A stretch of 64,000 bases of DNA from Segatella oris (lineage in GTDB: Bacteria; Bacteroidota; Bacteroidia; Bacteroidales; Bacteroidaceae): the NCBI RefSeq assembly GCF_900637655.1, contig NZ_LR134384.1:1736001-1800000 (forward strand), in the 5' to 3' direction. The notes under the pieces are model-generated. The model was given only the letters and a program-made list of their open reading frames with translations. It searched no databases and was not told the DNA's origin. The translations under genes were made by a program, and so were the position numbers. Within the stretch, counting starts at the first letter, position 1, and each line of letters starts with the position of its first letter. Positions 35,059 to 43,315 of this stretch are shown piece after piece.

Positions 35059-35304
35059 ATGGAAACTGTTACTGAATATAAATCACTTAATGATATCAGA
35101 ATACGCAAGGAAATGCTGCGTAATGACATCTTGAAGGACGACCAGAAGATACGGACACTTTGGCATAGCCTTTTCAAACCATCTGATATCTTCGATAAGA
35201 ACACATCACCTTCAAAACGGATATCAAGTCTTATCAATACAGGTGCAACTGTCATTGACGGTGCAATATTGGGTTGGAAGCTTTACCGCAAGTTCAAACG
35301 GTAA
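35059..35304 (+). CDS. small hypothetical protein of the YtxH/holin-like operon
   Basis: 81 aa. The first half is a charged helix (YKSLNDIRIRKEMLRNDILKDD) and the end has a short Gly/Ala-containing hydrophobic segment (ATVIDGAILGWKLYRKFKR). I do not recognise it, but the position and style match the third gene usually found with YtxH and holin-like genes. Its 3' end overlaps the convergent MBL gene by 11 bases. Confidence 0.78.
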   Translation: METVTEYKSLNDIRIRKEMLRNDILKDDQKIRTLWHSLFKPSDIFDKNTSPSKRISSLINTGATVIDGAILGWKLYRKFKR

Positions 35305-36061
35305 TCGTTTCACCGTCATACCCAAATTCAACACCATGAGGAAGAAGTCGGCCTGCTTCATTATGCAAGCCGATTTCGTGTGTCATGTGAATAAGATAAA
35401 CCCGTTTTACACCAAGCACTTTGGAAAAGGCAATGGCATCATCAATAAGTTGGTGGCTATGATGTTCCCGCTTCCATCTTAACCCATTGACAACCAACAC
35501 CTCTATACCTGCCAGGTAAGAAAGCTCTGTTTCTTCTATCCGCTTCATGTCTGTGATATAAGCAAGTTTGCCCATTCTGAAACCAAGAACAGGCAATGTA
35601 TCATGCATCACTGTTATGGGAACAATGTCAATATCACCGACAGAAAATCTTTCATGCGGTTTAATCTCATGCAAAATCAGTCTGGGAACTCCTGGATAGA
35701 GGTCTCCATTCGTGGGAAAACAATAGGGCATGTTATGCTTTAGCCCATGAATGACATTTGAATCCGTATAAATATCAATGTCACCGAATTTACAAAATGG
35801 GCGCAGGTCATCAATACCACCCACGTGATCATAGTGAATATGCGTCAGTAAAACGGCATCAATCTTCCTGAAAGGCTGCAAAAGCATTTGCTCCCTGAAG
35901 TCAGGGCCACAGTCTATCAGTACTCGGGTCGACTCCGTTTCTATCAAAGCAGAAGTCCGAAAACGATGATCGCGAGGATCACTGCTTTTGCATACTTCGC
36001 AATTACAACCTAAAACAGGAACTCCCTGAGAGGTGCCCGTGCCCAGAAGAATCACTTTCAT
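35294..36061 (-). CDS. MBL-fold metallo-hydrolase, PhnP-like
   Basis: Probable phosphodiesterase or RNA-processing-type hydrolase. LLGTGTSQGVPVLGCNCEVC carries the PhnP-like Cys pattern for an extra structural metal, and the catalytic metal site is THIHYDHVGG. His-containing motifs follow (VMHDTLPV, HMTHEIG). 255 aa. It overlaps murB by 4 bases (ATGA), so it is translationally coupled, and it converges on the 81-aa gene. The substrate is not evident. Confidence 0.9.
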   Translation of the reverse strand: MKVILLGTGTSQGVPVLGCNCEVCKSSDPRDHRFRTSALIETESTRVLIDCGPDFREQMLLQPFRKIDAVLLTHIHYDHVGGIDDLRPFCKFGDIDIYTDSNVIHGLKHNMPYCFPTNGDLYPGVPRLILHEIKPHERFSVGDIDIVPITVMHDTLPVLGFRMGKLAYITDMKRIEETELSYLAGIEVLVVNGLRWKREHHSHQLIDDAIAFSKVLGVKRVYLIHMTHEIGLHNEAGRLLPHGVEFGYDGETITV

Positions 36062-37071
36062 CGTATATTCACCTCCGGATTAATCTCTATCCCGAAACGT
36101 TCTTTCACATCATGCTGAATGGTATGGCATAGTGTGATAATATCCTTTCCAGAAGCACCACCACGATTAACTAACACCAAAGCCTGCTTGTCATGCACTC
36201 CAGCCTTGCCCAAAGCCTTGCCTTTCCAGCCACACTGCTCAATCATCCAACCAGCCGGAATTTTATAAGTGTGTTCAGTTACCTGATAAGAAGGTATCTG
36301 AGGATATTGCATGCGCAACTGTTTATATTTCTCTTCATCCACAATAGGGTTCATAAAGAAGCTGCCGGCATTTCCCATTACTTTGGGATCGGGGAGTTTT
36401 TCCTGCCGTATTTCAATGATTGTACGGCGCAACTCCTCTGCCGTTGGCTGCATAATTTTCTTTTCAGCAAGCTTGGTGCGGATATTCCCATAATCCAATC
36501 GGGGAGTGAAAACGTTTGAAAGACGGTAAGTAACAGCTGTAATCAGAAACTTTTCTTTCCATTCATGCTTGAATTTACTTTGCCGATAACTATATTCACA
36601 CGCACTGTTTGCGAGTCTAACTTCCCTCCCTGTTGCTATTTCTACAGCTTCTATCTCCTCTATGAAATCCTTTGCTTCAGCACCATATGCCCCGATGTTC
36701 TGAACAGCACTTGCCCCCACTTCACCTGGAATAAGTGAAAGGTTCTCCATACCATAATAGCCATGGGAAACAGCATAGGCCACTACATCATCGAATATCT
36801 CACCGGAGCCACAACGAAGCAAGTAACCATTTTCCACAGGTTTCACCTCTATACCACGCACGGCAGAATGAATGACCGTTCCGGGATAGTCACCTTGCAA
36901 GAGAAGATTGCTTCCCTCTCCTATGATTAAAATCGGACTGTCATCATCTGTCAGCTGCAATACTAATTTTTTTGCTTCGTTTACAGAAGCATATTCCAGA
37001 AAACGTTTACACAAAGCATCAATACCAAAAGTGTTGTGCTCCAGCAAACTATAGTTTCTAATATCTTTCAT
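36058..37071 (-). CDS. murB: UDP-N-acetylmuramate dehydrogenase
   Basis: Reduces UDP-GlcNAc-enolpyruvate to UDP-MurNAc in peptidoglycan synthesis. FAD-binding GEGSNLLL and LSLIPGEVGASAVQNIGAYG are present. The catalytic Ser lies in NAGSFFMNP, and a C-terminal Glu lies in EINPEVNIR. I take Met at 37071 (MKDIRNYSLLEHNTFG), because the ATG 13 codons upstream would overlap the preceding gene by 28 bases. 337 aa. Middle gene of the DUF4348-murB-MBL operon. Confidence 0.96.
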   Translation of the reverse strand: MKDIRNYSLLEHNTFGIDALCKRFLEYASVNEAKKLVLQLTDDDSPILIIGEGSNLLLQGDYPGTVIHSAVRGIEVKPVENGYLLRCGSGEIFDDVVAYAVSHGYYGMENLSLIPGEVGASAVQNIGAYGAEAKDFIEEIEAVEIATGREVRLANSACEYSYRQSKFKHEWKEKFLITAVTYRLSNVFTPRLDYGNIRTKLAEKKIMQPTAEELRRTIIEIRQEKLPDPKVMGNAGSFFMNPIVDEEKYKQLRMQYPQIPSYQVTEHTYKIPAGWMIEQCGWKGKALGKAGVHDKQALVLVNRGGASGKDIITLCHTIQHDVKERFGIEINPEVNIR

Positions 37072-37082
37072 GGTTTCACAAG

Positions 37083-37937
37083 TTACATTGAGAGTTTTGT
37101 CAACATCCATTTTCCACCGTGCCGCTTAAAGGTCAATTCGGTTTCCAGACCATTGGCAATACCGCGAATAACGAATATTTTCTGATTGCTTTCCGTGTAC
37201 TTCTGCCCATAGATAATATTATAAATCAGTTCACGAGGAAGCTCCGGTGCAAACGAAGGCCATTGTTCAGGAAGCAGTGTTCCCGATGTATTGCTGAAAT
37301 CATTATCGGGATCAGGCCCGACAAAAGCCAATGGATCATGCACACTCTGCATTTGAAAAGCGGAGTCAGCTGCAAAGCGATTATAGAATTTCAAGAATGA
37401 GGCATTGGTATTCTTATACATGTGTTTGAAGTCAATGGAAGTCAACAGCCATTCACCATTAATCCTGTTGAAGAGATACTGCTTTACGGTCTTTGCATTC
37501 AGATTAATCTTTTCAACGACCACATGTGAGACAGTGGTATCCTTGACAACCTGCATTTGCTTGGCATTATCAAATATCAACGTATAGAAATCCTGGCGCA
37601 TAAAGAAGTTGTCTATCTTCCACTCTCCTTTCTTGATGGTCTCTACAACCTTTCCATCCCTATATACCGGCAACGGGAAATGAATGCGTTTGCGTTGCAG
37701 TTTTCGGTTTGCTGCAAAGTTAAAGAAGAAGTCATCAAACAATTCATCTGCGGCTTTCGGCAGCGGTTGCTCTGTCATCAGTGCTTCCAATGTGTCGGCA
37801 GAAGTAGAGTCAGCCTGTGTGGAATCAACCTCTACGCTATCTGTTGAAGTCGGCTTTTTACCCGTACAGCCCGTTGTAGAAACGAAAGCTGTTACCAAGA
37901 TAAATATAAAACTAAAAGCTACCGTAAACTTTCTCAT
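37083..37937 (-). CDS. DUF4348-type lipoprotein
   Basis: Lipoprotein signal ending in STTGC (Cys24), a Ser/Thr/Asp-rich spacer (30-52), then a globular domain with conserved-looking aromatic patches (DELFDDFFFNFAANRKLQRKR; GQKYTESNQKIFVIRGIANG). It matches what I recall of DUF4348, a Bacteroidetes-only family without known function. 284 aa. First of the operon with murB, suggesting an envelope role. Confidence 0.8.
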   Translation of the reverse strand: MRKFTVAFSFIFILVTAFVSTTGCTGKKPTSTDSVEVDSTQADSTSADTLEALMTEQPLPKAADELFDDFFFNFAANRKLQRKRIHFPLPVYRDGKVVETIKKGEWKIDNFFMRQDFYTLIFDNAKQMQVVKDTTVSHVVVEKINLNAKTVKQYLFNRINGEWLLTSIDFKHMYKNTNASFLKFYNRFAADSAFQMQSVHDPLAFVGPDPDNDFSNTSGTLLPEQWPSFAPELPRELIYNIIYGQKYTESNQKIFVIRGIANGLETELTFKRHGGKWMLTKLSM

Positions 37938-37982
37938 ACCTATTTAATTATGCCTAAAACATGTTTACTCCCAAATTCTATG

Positions 37983-38013
37983 CAAAAATACAACTTTATT
38001 TCGATTGCAACAA
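37983..38013 (-). promoter_or_regulatory. promoter of the DUF4348-murB-MBL operon
   Basis: On the minus strand TTG (38013-38011), 20 bases, then TATTTTTG (37990-37983), 46 bases before the DUF4348 start. Confidence 0.55.
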
Positions 38014-38085
38014 CAAAGAAACCTAAAAATGCAGAACCTCACTAAAAATATCATTTTGCACTTTCCTATTCTCAATAAAAATACG

Positions 38086-38093
38086 TAACTTTG
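38086..38093 (+). promoter_or_regulatory. pheS promoter -7 element
   Basis: TAACTTTG matches TAnnTTTG. Transcription would begin near 38100, which rules out the TTG frame start at 38099 and supports the ATG at 38132. Confidence 0.55.
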
Positions 38094-38131
38094 CAGCATT
38101 GAGTAAGATTAAAAACGTTTTTAACAAGTAT

Positions 38132-39172
38132 ATGCTTTTAGAGAAAATAGAAGAACTGCTAAAAGAAGTAAGCAGTTTGACTGCAAAGAATGCAGAGGAC
38201 GTAGAACGGTTGCGTCTTAAATATCTTAGCAAGAAAGGTGAAATCAACGCTCTTATGGCTGATTTCCGCAACGTTGCAGCAGACCAGAAGAAGAATATCG
38301 GTATAAAAATCAATGAACTCAAGCAGACGGCAACCGACAAAATCAACAGTCTGAGGGAAGAACTTGCCGAAGAAAAGGCACAAGGGGATGACATAGACCT
38401 CACCCGCACAGCCTATCCTATCCGACTTGGAACGCGTCATCCGCTGACAATTGTCAAAAATGAAATCATCGAAATATTCCAACGCATGGGCTTTGTTCTG
38501 GCAGACGGCCCGGAGATTGACGATGACAAGCACGTTTTCACCATGCTGAACTTTGCAGCAGATCATCCTGCACGCGACATGCAAGACACTTTCTTCATTG
38601 AGCAAAGTGATCCAAATGACGTGACGAAAAACATCCTGCTGCGTTCGCATACCTCCGGAGACCAGTCGCATTTCATGGAGACTCACAAGCCTCCTTTCCG
38701 TATTCTGTGTCCCGGTCGTGTGTATCGTAATGAGGCTATCAGCGCCCGTGCACACTGCTTTTTCCACCAGGTTGAGGGACTTTATGTCGACAAAAACGTC
38801 AGCTTCACTGATTTGAAGCAGGTTCTGCTCACGTTTGCACGCGAAATGTTCGGCCCGGATACGAAGATACGTCTGCGTCCGAGCTACTTCCCTTTCACTG
38901 AACCGAGTGCAGAAATGGACATCTCATGCCACATCTGTGGCGGTGAAGGCTGTGGCTTCTGCAAGCATACCGGTTGGGTTGAGATACTCGGTTGCGGCAT
39001 GGTTGACCCCAATGTGCTTGAAGCCTGCGGCATAGACAGCAATGAATATACGGGCTATGCTTTCGGTATGGGTGTCGAACGCATTACCAACCTCAAATAC
39101 CGTGTCAGCGACCTACGCCTGTTTTCAGAGAACGACACACGTTTCCTGAAAGAGTTTGAGTCAGCATATTAA
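38132..39172 (+). CDS. pheS: phenylalanine--tRNA ligase alpha subunit
   Basis: Class II synthetase catalytic subunit. The N-terminal coiled coil (MLLEKIEELLKEVSSLTAK) binds tRNA. Motif 2 is around FRILCPGRVYRNEAI, followed by HQVEGLYVD, and motif 3 is FGMGVERITNLKY. The CHICGGEGCGFC cysteines near 265 look like a small zinc-binding insertion. Start chosen at ATG 38132 because of the promoter. 346 aa. pheT is not adjacent, as in other Bacteroidetes. Confidence 0.97.
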   Translation: MLLEKIEELLKEVSSLTAKNAEDVERLRLKYLSKKGEINALMADFRNVAADQKKNIGIKINELKQTATDKINSLREELAEEKAQGDDIDLTRTAYPIRLGTRHPLTIVKNEIIEIFQRMGFVLADGPEIDDDKHVFTMLNFAADHPARDMQDTFFIEQSDPNDVTKNILLRSHTSGDQSHFMETHKPPFRILCPGRVYRNEAISARAHCFFHQVEGLYVDKNVSFTDLKQVLLTFAREMFGPDTKIRLRPSYFPFTEPSAEMDISCHICGGEGCGFCKHTGWVEILGCGMVDPNVLEACGIDSNEYTGYAFGMGVERITNLKYRVSDLRLFSENDTRFLKEFESAY

Positions 39173-39207
39173 GAGCAGGTTACAGCAATATAAATACAAT
39201 CATACAT

Positions 39208-39244
39208 AAGAGGGTTACCTTCATCGAGAGGTAATCCTCTTTTG
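39208..39244 (+). terminator. pheS terminator
   Basis: AGAGG-TTACC pairs with GGTAA-CCTCT with one symmetric mismatch and is followed by TTTTG, about 35 bases after the stop codon. Confidence 0.8.
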
Positions 39245-39435
39245 AGTATCTATAGATGATAGATTTTATTCAAAGTTTCAATACAGCTTCCTGCTTTAAG
39301 ATAATTTAAGAAAGAAGTCAAAATAGCGGACAAAATGATTTGTTTGATTTTTTCATCTGTAAATGAATATTCAATCATTCTCGCTGGTTTACAACTTCAT
39401 TCACGGCAAATCACCGTGCGAAAAGCATCAAAACA

Positions 39436-39480
39436 GCGCATGAAATGACGCATATTGAAGGCTGACTTGATGCAGATTAC
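39436..39480. repeat. 22-bp tandem repeat array D (two units)
   Basis: Units of 22 and 23 bases with cores TGACGCATATTG and TGATGCAGATTAC. A degenerate AAAGCATCAAAACA unit precedes them. This is the shortest and least regular of the six arrays. Confidence 0.7.
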
Positions 39481-39521
39481 AGTCTGTTTCAATACACTTT
39501 ACAATACAGTTTCCCCGAGAA

Positions 39522-39553
39522 ACAAAAAAGAGGAAAGTGCGATTGCACTCTCC
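39522..39553 (-). terminator. terminator of the GH25 gene
   Basis: On the minus strand GGAGAGTGC pairs with GCACTTTCC (one G-U) around a 4-base loop, followed by TCTTTTTTG. It lies about 140 bases beyond the GH25 stop. Confidence 0.75.
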
Positions 39554-39692
39554 CCGACACAAAGATAATGTTTTTGAGAAGCAAATGCAAATCTATTGTC
39601 AAAATAATCAACAATGAAGTATAGCCTCTGTTTCTTTCGAAAGAGGATGAATGACAAAAGAGATACTGTGAAGAAATGGTATAAGGGCATGC

Positions 39693-40571
39693 TCACCACC
39701 TTTTACGTCCAATGGTCATCTGCTTGAGATCATAATAACTTCCGTTGTATATATTCAAGTCCACATAGCCTTTTATGCCTGGCAAACGCCCTGCATCCGT
39801 ATGCTGCCAGAACTTCCACGGGCCTTTATATTCTATTTTCTCAACATAGTAATGTGCTATCCAATAGGGATAATCGTCGAAAACAGGAGCAGACAAGTAG
39901 CTCTGCTTGAATTTATAATAGGTGTAGATGATTGGCTTCACATGGTATTTATCCTCGACAATATGAAGCCAAGTCAATATATCGCGTTGGAAATCCTCCA
40001 CACTTTGCTCCTTAGGCTTATGCTCCACATCAAGCACAGGAGGAAGATCGCCGTCGTTAAGATGAACCTTCTTCAGGAAAAAGTAAGCCTGGTCGCGGGC
40101 CGATGACTTATTACTCCAGAAATGATATGCCCCTCGAATGAAGCCATAATCACCTGCACTCTGATAGTTTTCATAGAAAGTCTCATCGAGCTTACCCGTT
40201 CCTTCAGTGCTCTTCATAATGACAAAGCGCACCGGACACCCGTTAACCATTGCATTGGAAAGCAGTCCCCAATCAATATCTACCTGATAATGGGAAATGT
40301 CTATGCCATGGATTTCATAGCCTGCAGGGTATTTGGCATCTCCATAAAGCGCACGCCATCTGAAACCTGTCGGACTGACAAAGAAATAATAAAAACACCA
40401 GATGTAGAGTGCAATCATGCCTACGGCACCCAGAACAACAGCCCATTTGGGATAACGATGCAGGAAAGTACGGCGCGAACGGGTAGCCTTTCGCCTACCC
40501 TTCGTATGCGAAGTGCGTGTGGTTCTTCGGGCTGTAGTTCGTTTCGTACTCATCATTGCATAAGAATACAT
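39693..40571 (-). CDS. GH25 muramidase with N-terminal membrane anchor
   Basis: Cuts the MurNAc-GlcNAc bond of peptidoglycan. A very basic N-terminus (many Arg/Lys/Thr, about 8-45) precedes one membrane segment (about 43-65), so the enzyme is anchored facing the periplasm. The GH25 core has HGIDISHYQVDIDW, YGFIRGAYHFW, PPVLDVEHK (catalytic Asp and Glu) and FWQHTDAG. 292 aa. Three Met codons near the start (residues 1, 6, 7) leave the exact N-terminus open; the later ones are as plausible. Downstream of the PPi-PFK gene by 73 bases. Confidence 0.92.
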   Translation of the reverse strand: MYSYAMMSTKRTTARRTTRTSHTKGRRKATRSRRTFLHRYPKWAVVLGAVGMIALYIWCFYYFFVSPTGFRWRALYGDAKYPAGYEIHGIDISHYQVDIDWGLLSNAMVNGCPVRFVIMKSTEGTGKLDETFYENYQSAGDYGFIRGAYHFWSNKSSARDQAYFFLKKVHLNDGDLPPVLDVEHKPKEQSVEDFQRDILTWLHIVEDKYHVKPIIYTYYKFKQSYLSAPVFDDYPYWIAHYYVEKIEYKGPWKFWQHTDAGRLPGIKGYVDLNIYNGSYYDLKQMTIGRKRW

Positions 40572-40644
40572 ATAGGGATTGAAATCCGTCTGGCGACAAA
40601 TTCCTCTCCCTATATGGTTTATTTATGGTAAAATAGGAATGAAA

Positions 40645-42285
40645 TTATTCCTGTTCGAGAACCAAAGTCTTGGTAGGCTGGTCGCAAACCTCAGCAGGTC
40701 CCCAATACTGAATTGGGCCCGGGTAAACGTATTCCGTGTTCATAGCCCACTCATCACGCTTGGCAGCAAAAGTCTTGAATGGCTTGCCATCAAGCTCAAC
40801 AAGTGCCTTGCGGATAACAGGTTTCATCTCCCCATTGCGCTTCTCCATGTTCATCATCATTGTGATTGGCACACCACCGGCTCTCCATTCATCGGTCTTG
40901 GCAGTGGTGTTCTTGACGATTGCCATGTAACCGGTCTTGCCGTTTGCAACGAGCTGAGCCGCACTTGTACCTAAAGCGTAGCAGTAGTCTGCATCAAAGT
41001 TGGATGGAGCAGCACAACGACCTTCGTAACCGAAGAAGTGATGTTGAGCAGCAAAAGTACCGTTGTACTTACCCTCCTTGGCCCATTTTGCGAGCTTGGC
41101 AGCAACCATTTCAGAGAGCAGTTTCTCTGTTTCAATCAGTGAAACCTGTACGTTTCCGTGAGGATCACGGTCAAGACTCAACTGGCGGGCAACGCCTTCG
41201 GGCAGCGTCTCAAACGTAGCGGCATTCTCTTTTGACAGATGTGAGAGGATATATTCACGCTGAGCATCCTTGTCAAGGTCTTTATAATCAGCACCATGTG
41301 CAGCAAGAAGGTCGTTCAGTTCTTGAATCAGGCGACCTATGGCAGGAATAAACTCTATCAGACCTTCAGGGATCAAGACAACACCGAAGTTGTTTCCCTG
41401 CTCTGCGCGATGAGCAACAGCCTTGGCTATATTCTCTACAACCGCATTGAGTGTCATGTCCTTTGCTTCGATTTCCTCTGAAATGAGACAGATGTTCGGT
41501 TGAGTCTGGAGTGCACATTCAAGTGCAATATGAGATGCAGAACGGCCCATCAGTTTGACGAAGTGCCAATATTTGCGGGCTGAATTACAGTCGCGCTCAA
41601 TGTTGCCGATAAGCTCAGAATAGGTCTTTGTTGCCGTATCGAAACCGAAAGAAGTCTCAATCTGGTCGTTCTTCAAGTCGCCATCAATGGTCTTAGGGCA
41701 GCCGATAACCTGAACACCATACTTCTTAGCTGCATAATATTCAGCCAGAACACAGGCATTGGTATTGGAATCATCACCACCGATGATAACAATAGCCGAG
41801 ATATCCAACTTACGGATAATCTCAAGACCCTTTTCGAATTGATCTTCTTTCTCAAGCTTTGTACGCCCCGAACCAATCATGTCGAAGCCACCGGTGTTGC
41901 GATATTGGTCAATAAAATCGGCTGTAATCTCAATATATTTATGGTCAACAAGACCGCCTGGCCCCATCAGGAAGCCATAAAGACGGTTCTCCGAATTCAG
42001 CTTTTTGACAGCATCAAACAATCCACTGATGACATTGTGTCCACCGGGAGCCTGACCTCCGGAGAGAATAACACCAATATTAATTCTCTTGGTGTTGTTT
42101 TCCTCACCCGGCACGAACTCTATCAGAGGCATACCATAGGTGTTAGGGAACAGCTTTTTGATTTCTTCTTGATTGTCAACACTCTTTGTGGGAGCACCCT
42201 CTACAATCTTTACTGCACCTTGAAGAGCCTTAGGTAGCTTTGGCTGATAAGCAGCTCTTTCTTTCTGCAATGCACTAATTTCCAT
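40645..42285 (-). CDS. pfp: PPi-dependent 6-phosphofructokinase (long form)
   Basis: Reversibly phosphorylates fructose 6-phosphate with pyrophosphate. The site reads GGDDSNTN (169-176), with Asp where ATP enzymes have Gly, followed by KTIDGDLKN (198-206). [22 protein letters not shown] and [13 protein letters not shown] are also typical of the long plant-beta-like clade. Met at 42285 ([14 protein letters not shown]) fits the family; the open frame extends 57 codons upstream through promoter-like sequence and is discarded. 546 aa. Using PPi saves ATP in anaerobic glycolysis. Confidence 0.95.
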   Translation of the reverse strand: MEISALQKERAAYQPKLPKALQGAVKIVEGAPTKSVDNQEEIKKLFPNTYGMPLIEFVPGEENNTKRINIGVILSGGQAPGGHNVISGLFDAVKKLNSENRLYGFLMGPGGLVDHKYIEITADFIDQYRNTGGFDMIGSGRTKLEKEDQFEKGLEIIRKLDISAIVIIGGDDSNTNACVLAEYYAAKKYGVQVIGCPKTIDGDLKNDQIETSFGFDTATKTYSELIGNIERDCNSARKYWHFVKLMGRSASHIALECALQTQPNICLISEEIEAKDMTLNAVVENIAKAVAHRAEQGNNFGVVLIPEGLIEFIPAIGRLIQELNDLLAAHGADYKDLDKDAQREYILSHLSKENAATFETLPEGVARQLSLDRDPHGNVQVSLIETEKLLSEMVAAKLAKWAKEGKYNGTFAAQHHFFGYEGRCAAPSNFDADYCYALGTSAAQLVANGKTGYMAIVKNTTAKTDEWRAGGVPITMMMNMEKRNGEMKPVIRKALVELDGKPFKTFAAKRDEWAMNTEYVYPGPIQYWGPAEVCDQPTKTLVLEQE

Positions 42286-42444
42286 AATTTTGTTAGCTTT
42301 ATATATTTTAGAATAACTAATTTCAGACTTTAGAACAGCTGCAAAAATACGGTTTTTCCATGACATATGGAAATAAAAAAAGAGAAAACGAGGATTAAAG
42401 AAAACTTTTTCCACTTTATATGCACTGCTTTTCTTATTTTTTTC

Positions 42445-42452
42445 TATCTTTG
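42445..42452 (+). promoter_or_regulatory. -7 element for the 42482 operon
   Basis: TATCTTTG matches TAnnTTTG, 30 bases upstream of the first start codon. No good -33 element. Confidence 0.45.
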
Positions 42453-42481
42453 GCATGTAGAAATATCAAATATGGAATATT

Positions 42482-42751
42482 ATGGCAAATAAACGCACAT
42501 TGAAACAATCTATCAATTACATTTGCAGTGATCTGTTTGCAGAAACTGTAGCAGCAGCTTTATACAACAAGGAAGTAAGGCAGGAGAATGTCGATGCACT
42601 ATTGCTTTCCATCCTCAGAGTCCACAGTGATTTTATCCGCCGTGTGTCTCATCCAGAACCGGGATTGCCCGCAAAGACCTACTATAAAACTATTATTGAA
42701 GACTTCAACAAACAGGCTGCTGAGATTGTAGACCATATTCAGAATTTATAA
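42482..42751 (+). CDS. conserved-looking hypothetical protein, 89 aa
   Basis: All-alpha small protein (LKQSINYICSDLFAETVAA; LLLSILRVHSDFIRRVSH). No signal or membrane segment, no family recognised. It starts a five-gene run and lies 6 bases before the acyltransferase gene. Its clean frame and spacing support a real gene. Confidence 0.75.
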   Translation: MANKRTLKQSINYICSDLFAETVAAALYNKEVRQENVDALLLSILRVHSDFIRRVSHPEPGLPAKTYYKTIIEDFNKQAAEIVDHIQNL

Positions 42752-42757
42752 AAGGAA

Positions 42758-43303
42758 ATGATTAGAACATTCTGCAACTGGCTACTTTATAAGAAAATGG
42801 GATGGACTAAGGAGATTACTGTAGCTCATCCAGACAAATTTATCATTTGCCTTGCACCACATACGAGCAATTGGGACTTCCTCATCGGGCAGCTTTACAC
42901 AAAGGCGGAAGGCCTAAAGACAAACTTTCTGATGAAGAAAGAGTGGTTCTTCTGGCCTTTGGGAGTTATCTTTAAGAGGTTGGGGGGAATTCCTGTATGG
43001 AGATCCAAACACACAAGTATGACCGACAATCTGGCTGAAACAGCTGCAAAGAAAACTTCTTTCAAGCTATGCATCACCCCGGAGGGTACTCGTTCTCCTA
43101 ATGCAGACTGGAAAAAAGGGTTCTATTTCATTGCCTTGAAAGCTGGTATTCCTATTCTTTTATATGGTGTAGACTATGAGAAGAAGAAAATAACATGCAC
43201 AGAAAGCTTTATACCTTCGGGCAACATTGATGAAGATATGCCGAAGATAAAAGCTTATTTCAAAGAGTTTAAAGGCAAAAAGCCTGAAAACTTTGCATAC
43301 TAA
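42758..43303 (+). CDS. PlsC-like lysophospholipid acyltransferase family protein
   Basis: 181 aa. The acyltransferase block 1 HTSNWDF (H-x4-D) lies near residue 31. FLMKKEWFFWPLG follows, then block 3 as TPEGTRSPNADWKKG. It is shorter than typical PlsC and lacks an obvious N-terminal membrane segment, so it may acylate a lipid or glycerophosphate at the membrane face. Second gene of the run. Confidence 0.85.
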   Translation: MIRTFCNWLLYKKMGWTKEITVAHPDKFIICLAPHTSNWDFLIGQLYTKAEGLKTNFLMKKEWFFWPLGVIFKRLGGIPVWRSKHTSMTDNLAETAAKKTSFKLCITPEGTRSPNADWKKGFYFIALKAGIPILLYGVDYEKKKITCTESFIPSGNIDEDMPKIKAYFKEFKGKKPENFAY

Positions 43304-43315
43304 ATCAATTTTTAT

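Larger units (their letters stand above)
39173..39692. other. convergent intergenic region between pheS and the GH25 gene
   Basis: Holds the pheS terminator, 22-bp array D, and a terminator plus promoter-like sequence near 39521-39591. No convincing gene. Confidence 0.6.

Noticed and set aside
38023..38409. 128-codon minus-strand ORF
   Set aside because: Lies antisense over the 5' end of pheS, has a Ser/Leu/Phe-rich shadow composition and no promoter.
39499..39699. 66-codon minus-strand ORF downstream of GH25
   Set aside because: Overlaps the GH25 stop and runs through the terminator stem; no initiation signal.
42286..42456. 57-codon N-terminal extension of PPi-PFK
   Set aside because: Extension passes through a -7-like element and lacks family similarity; internal Met at 42285 fits.
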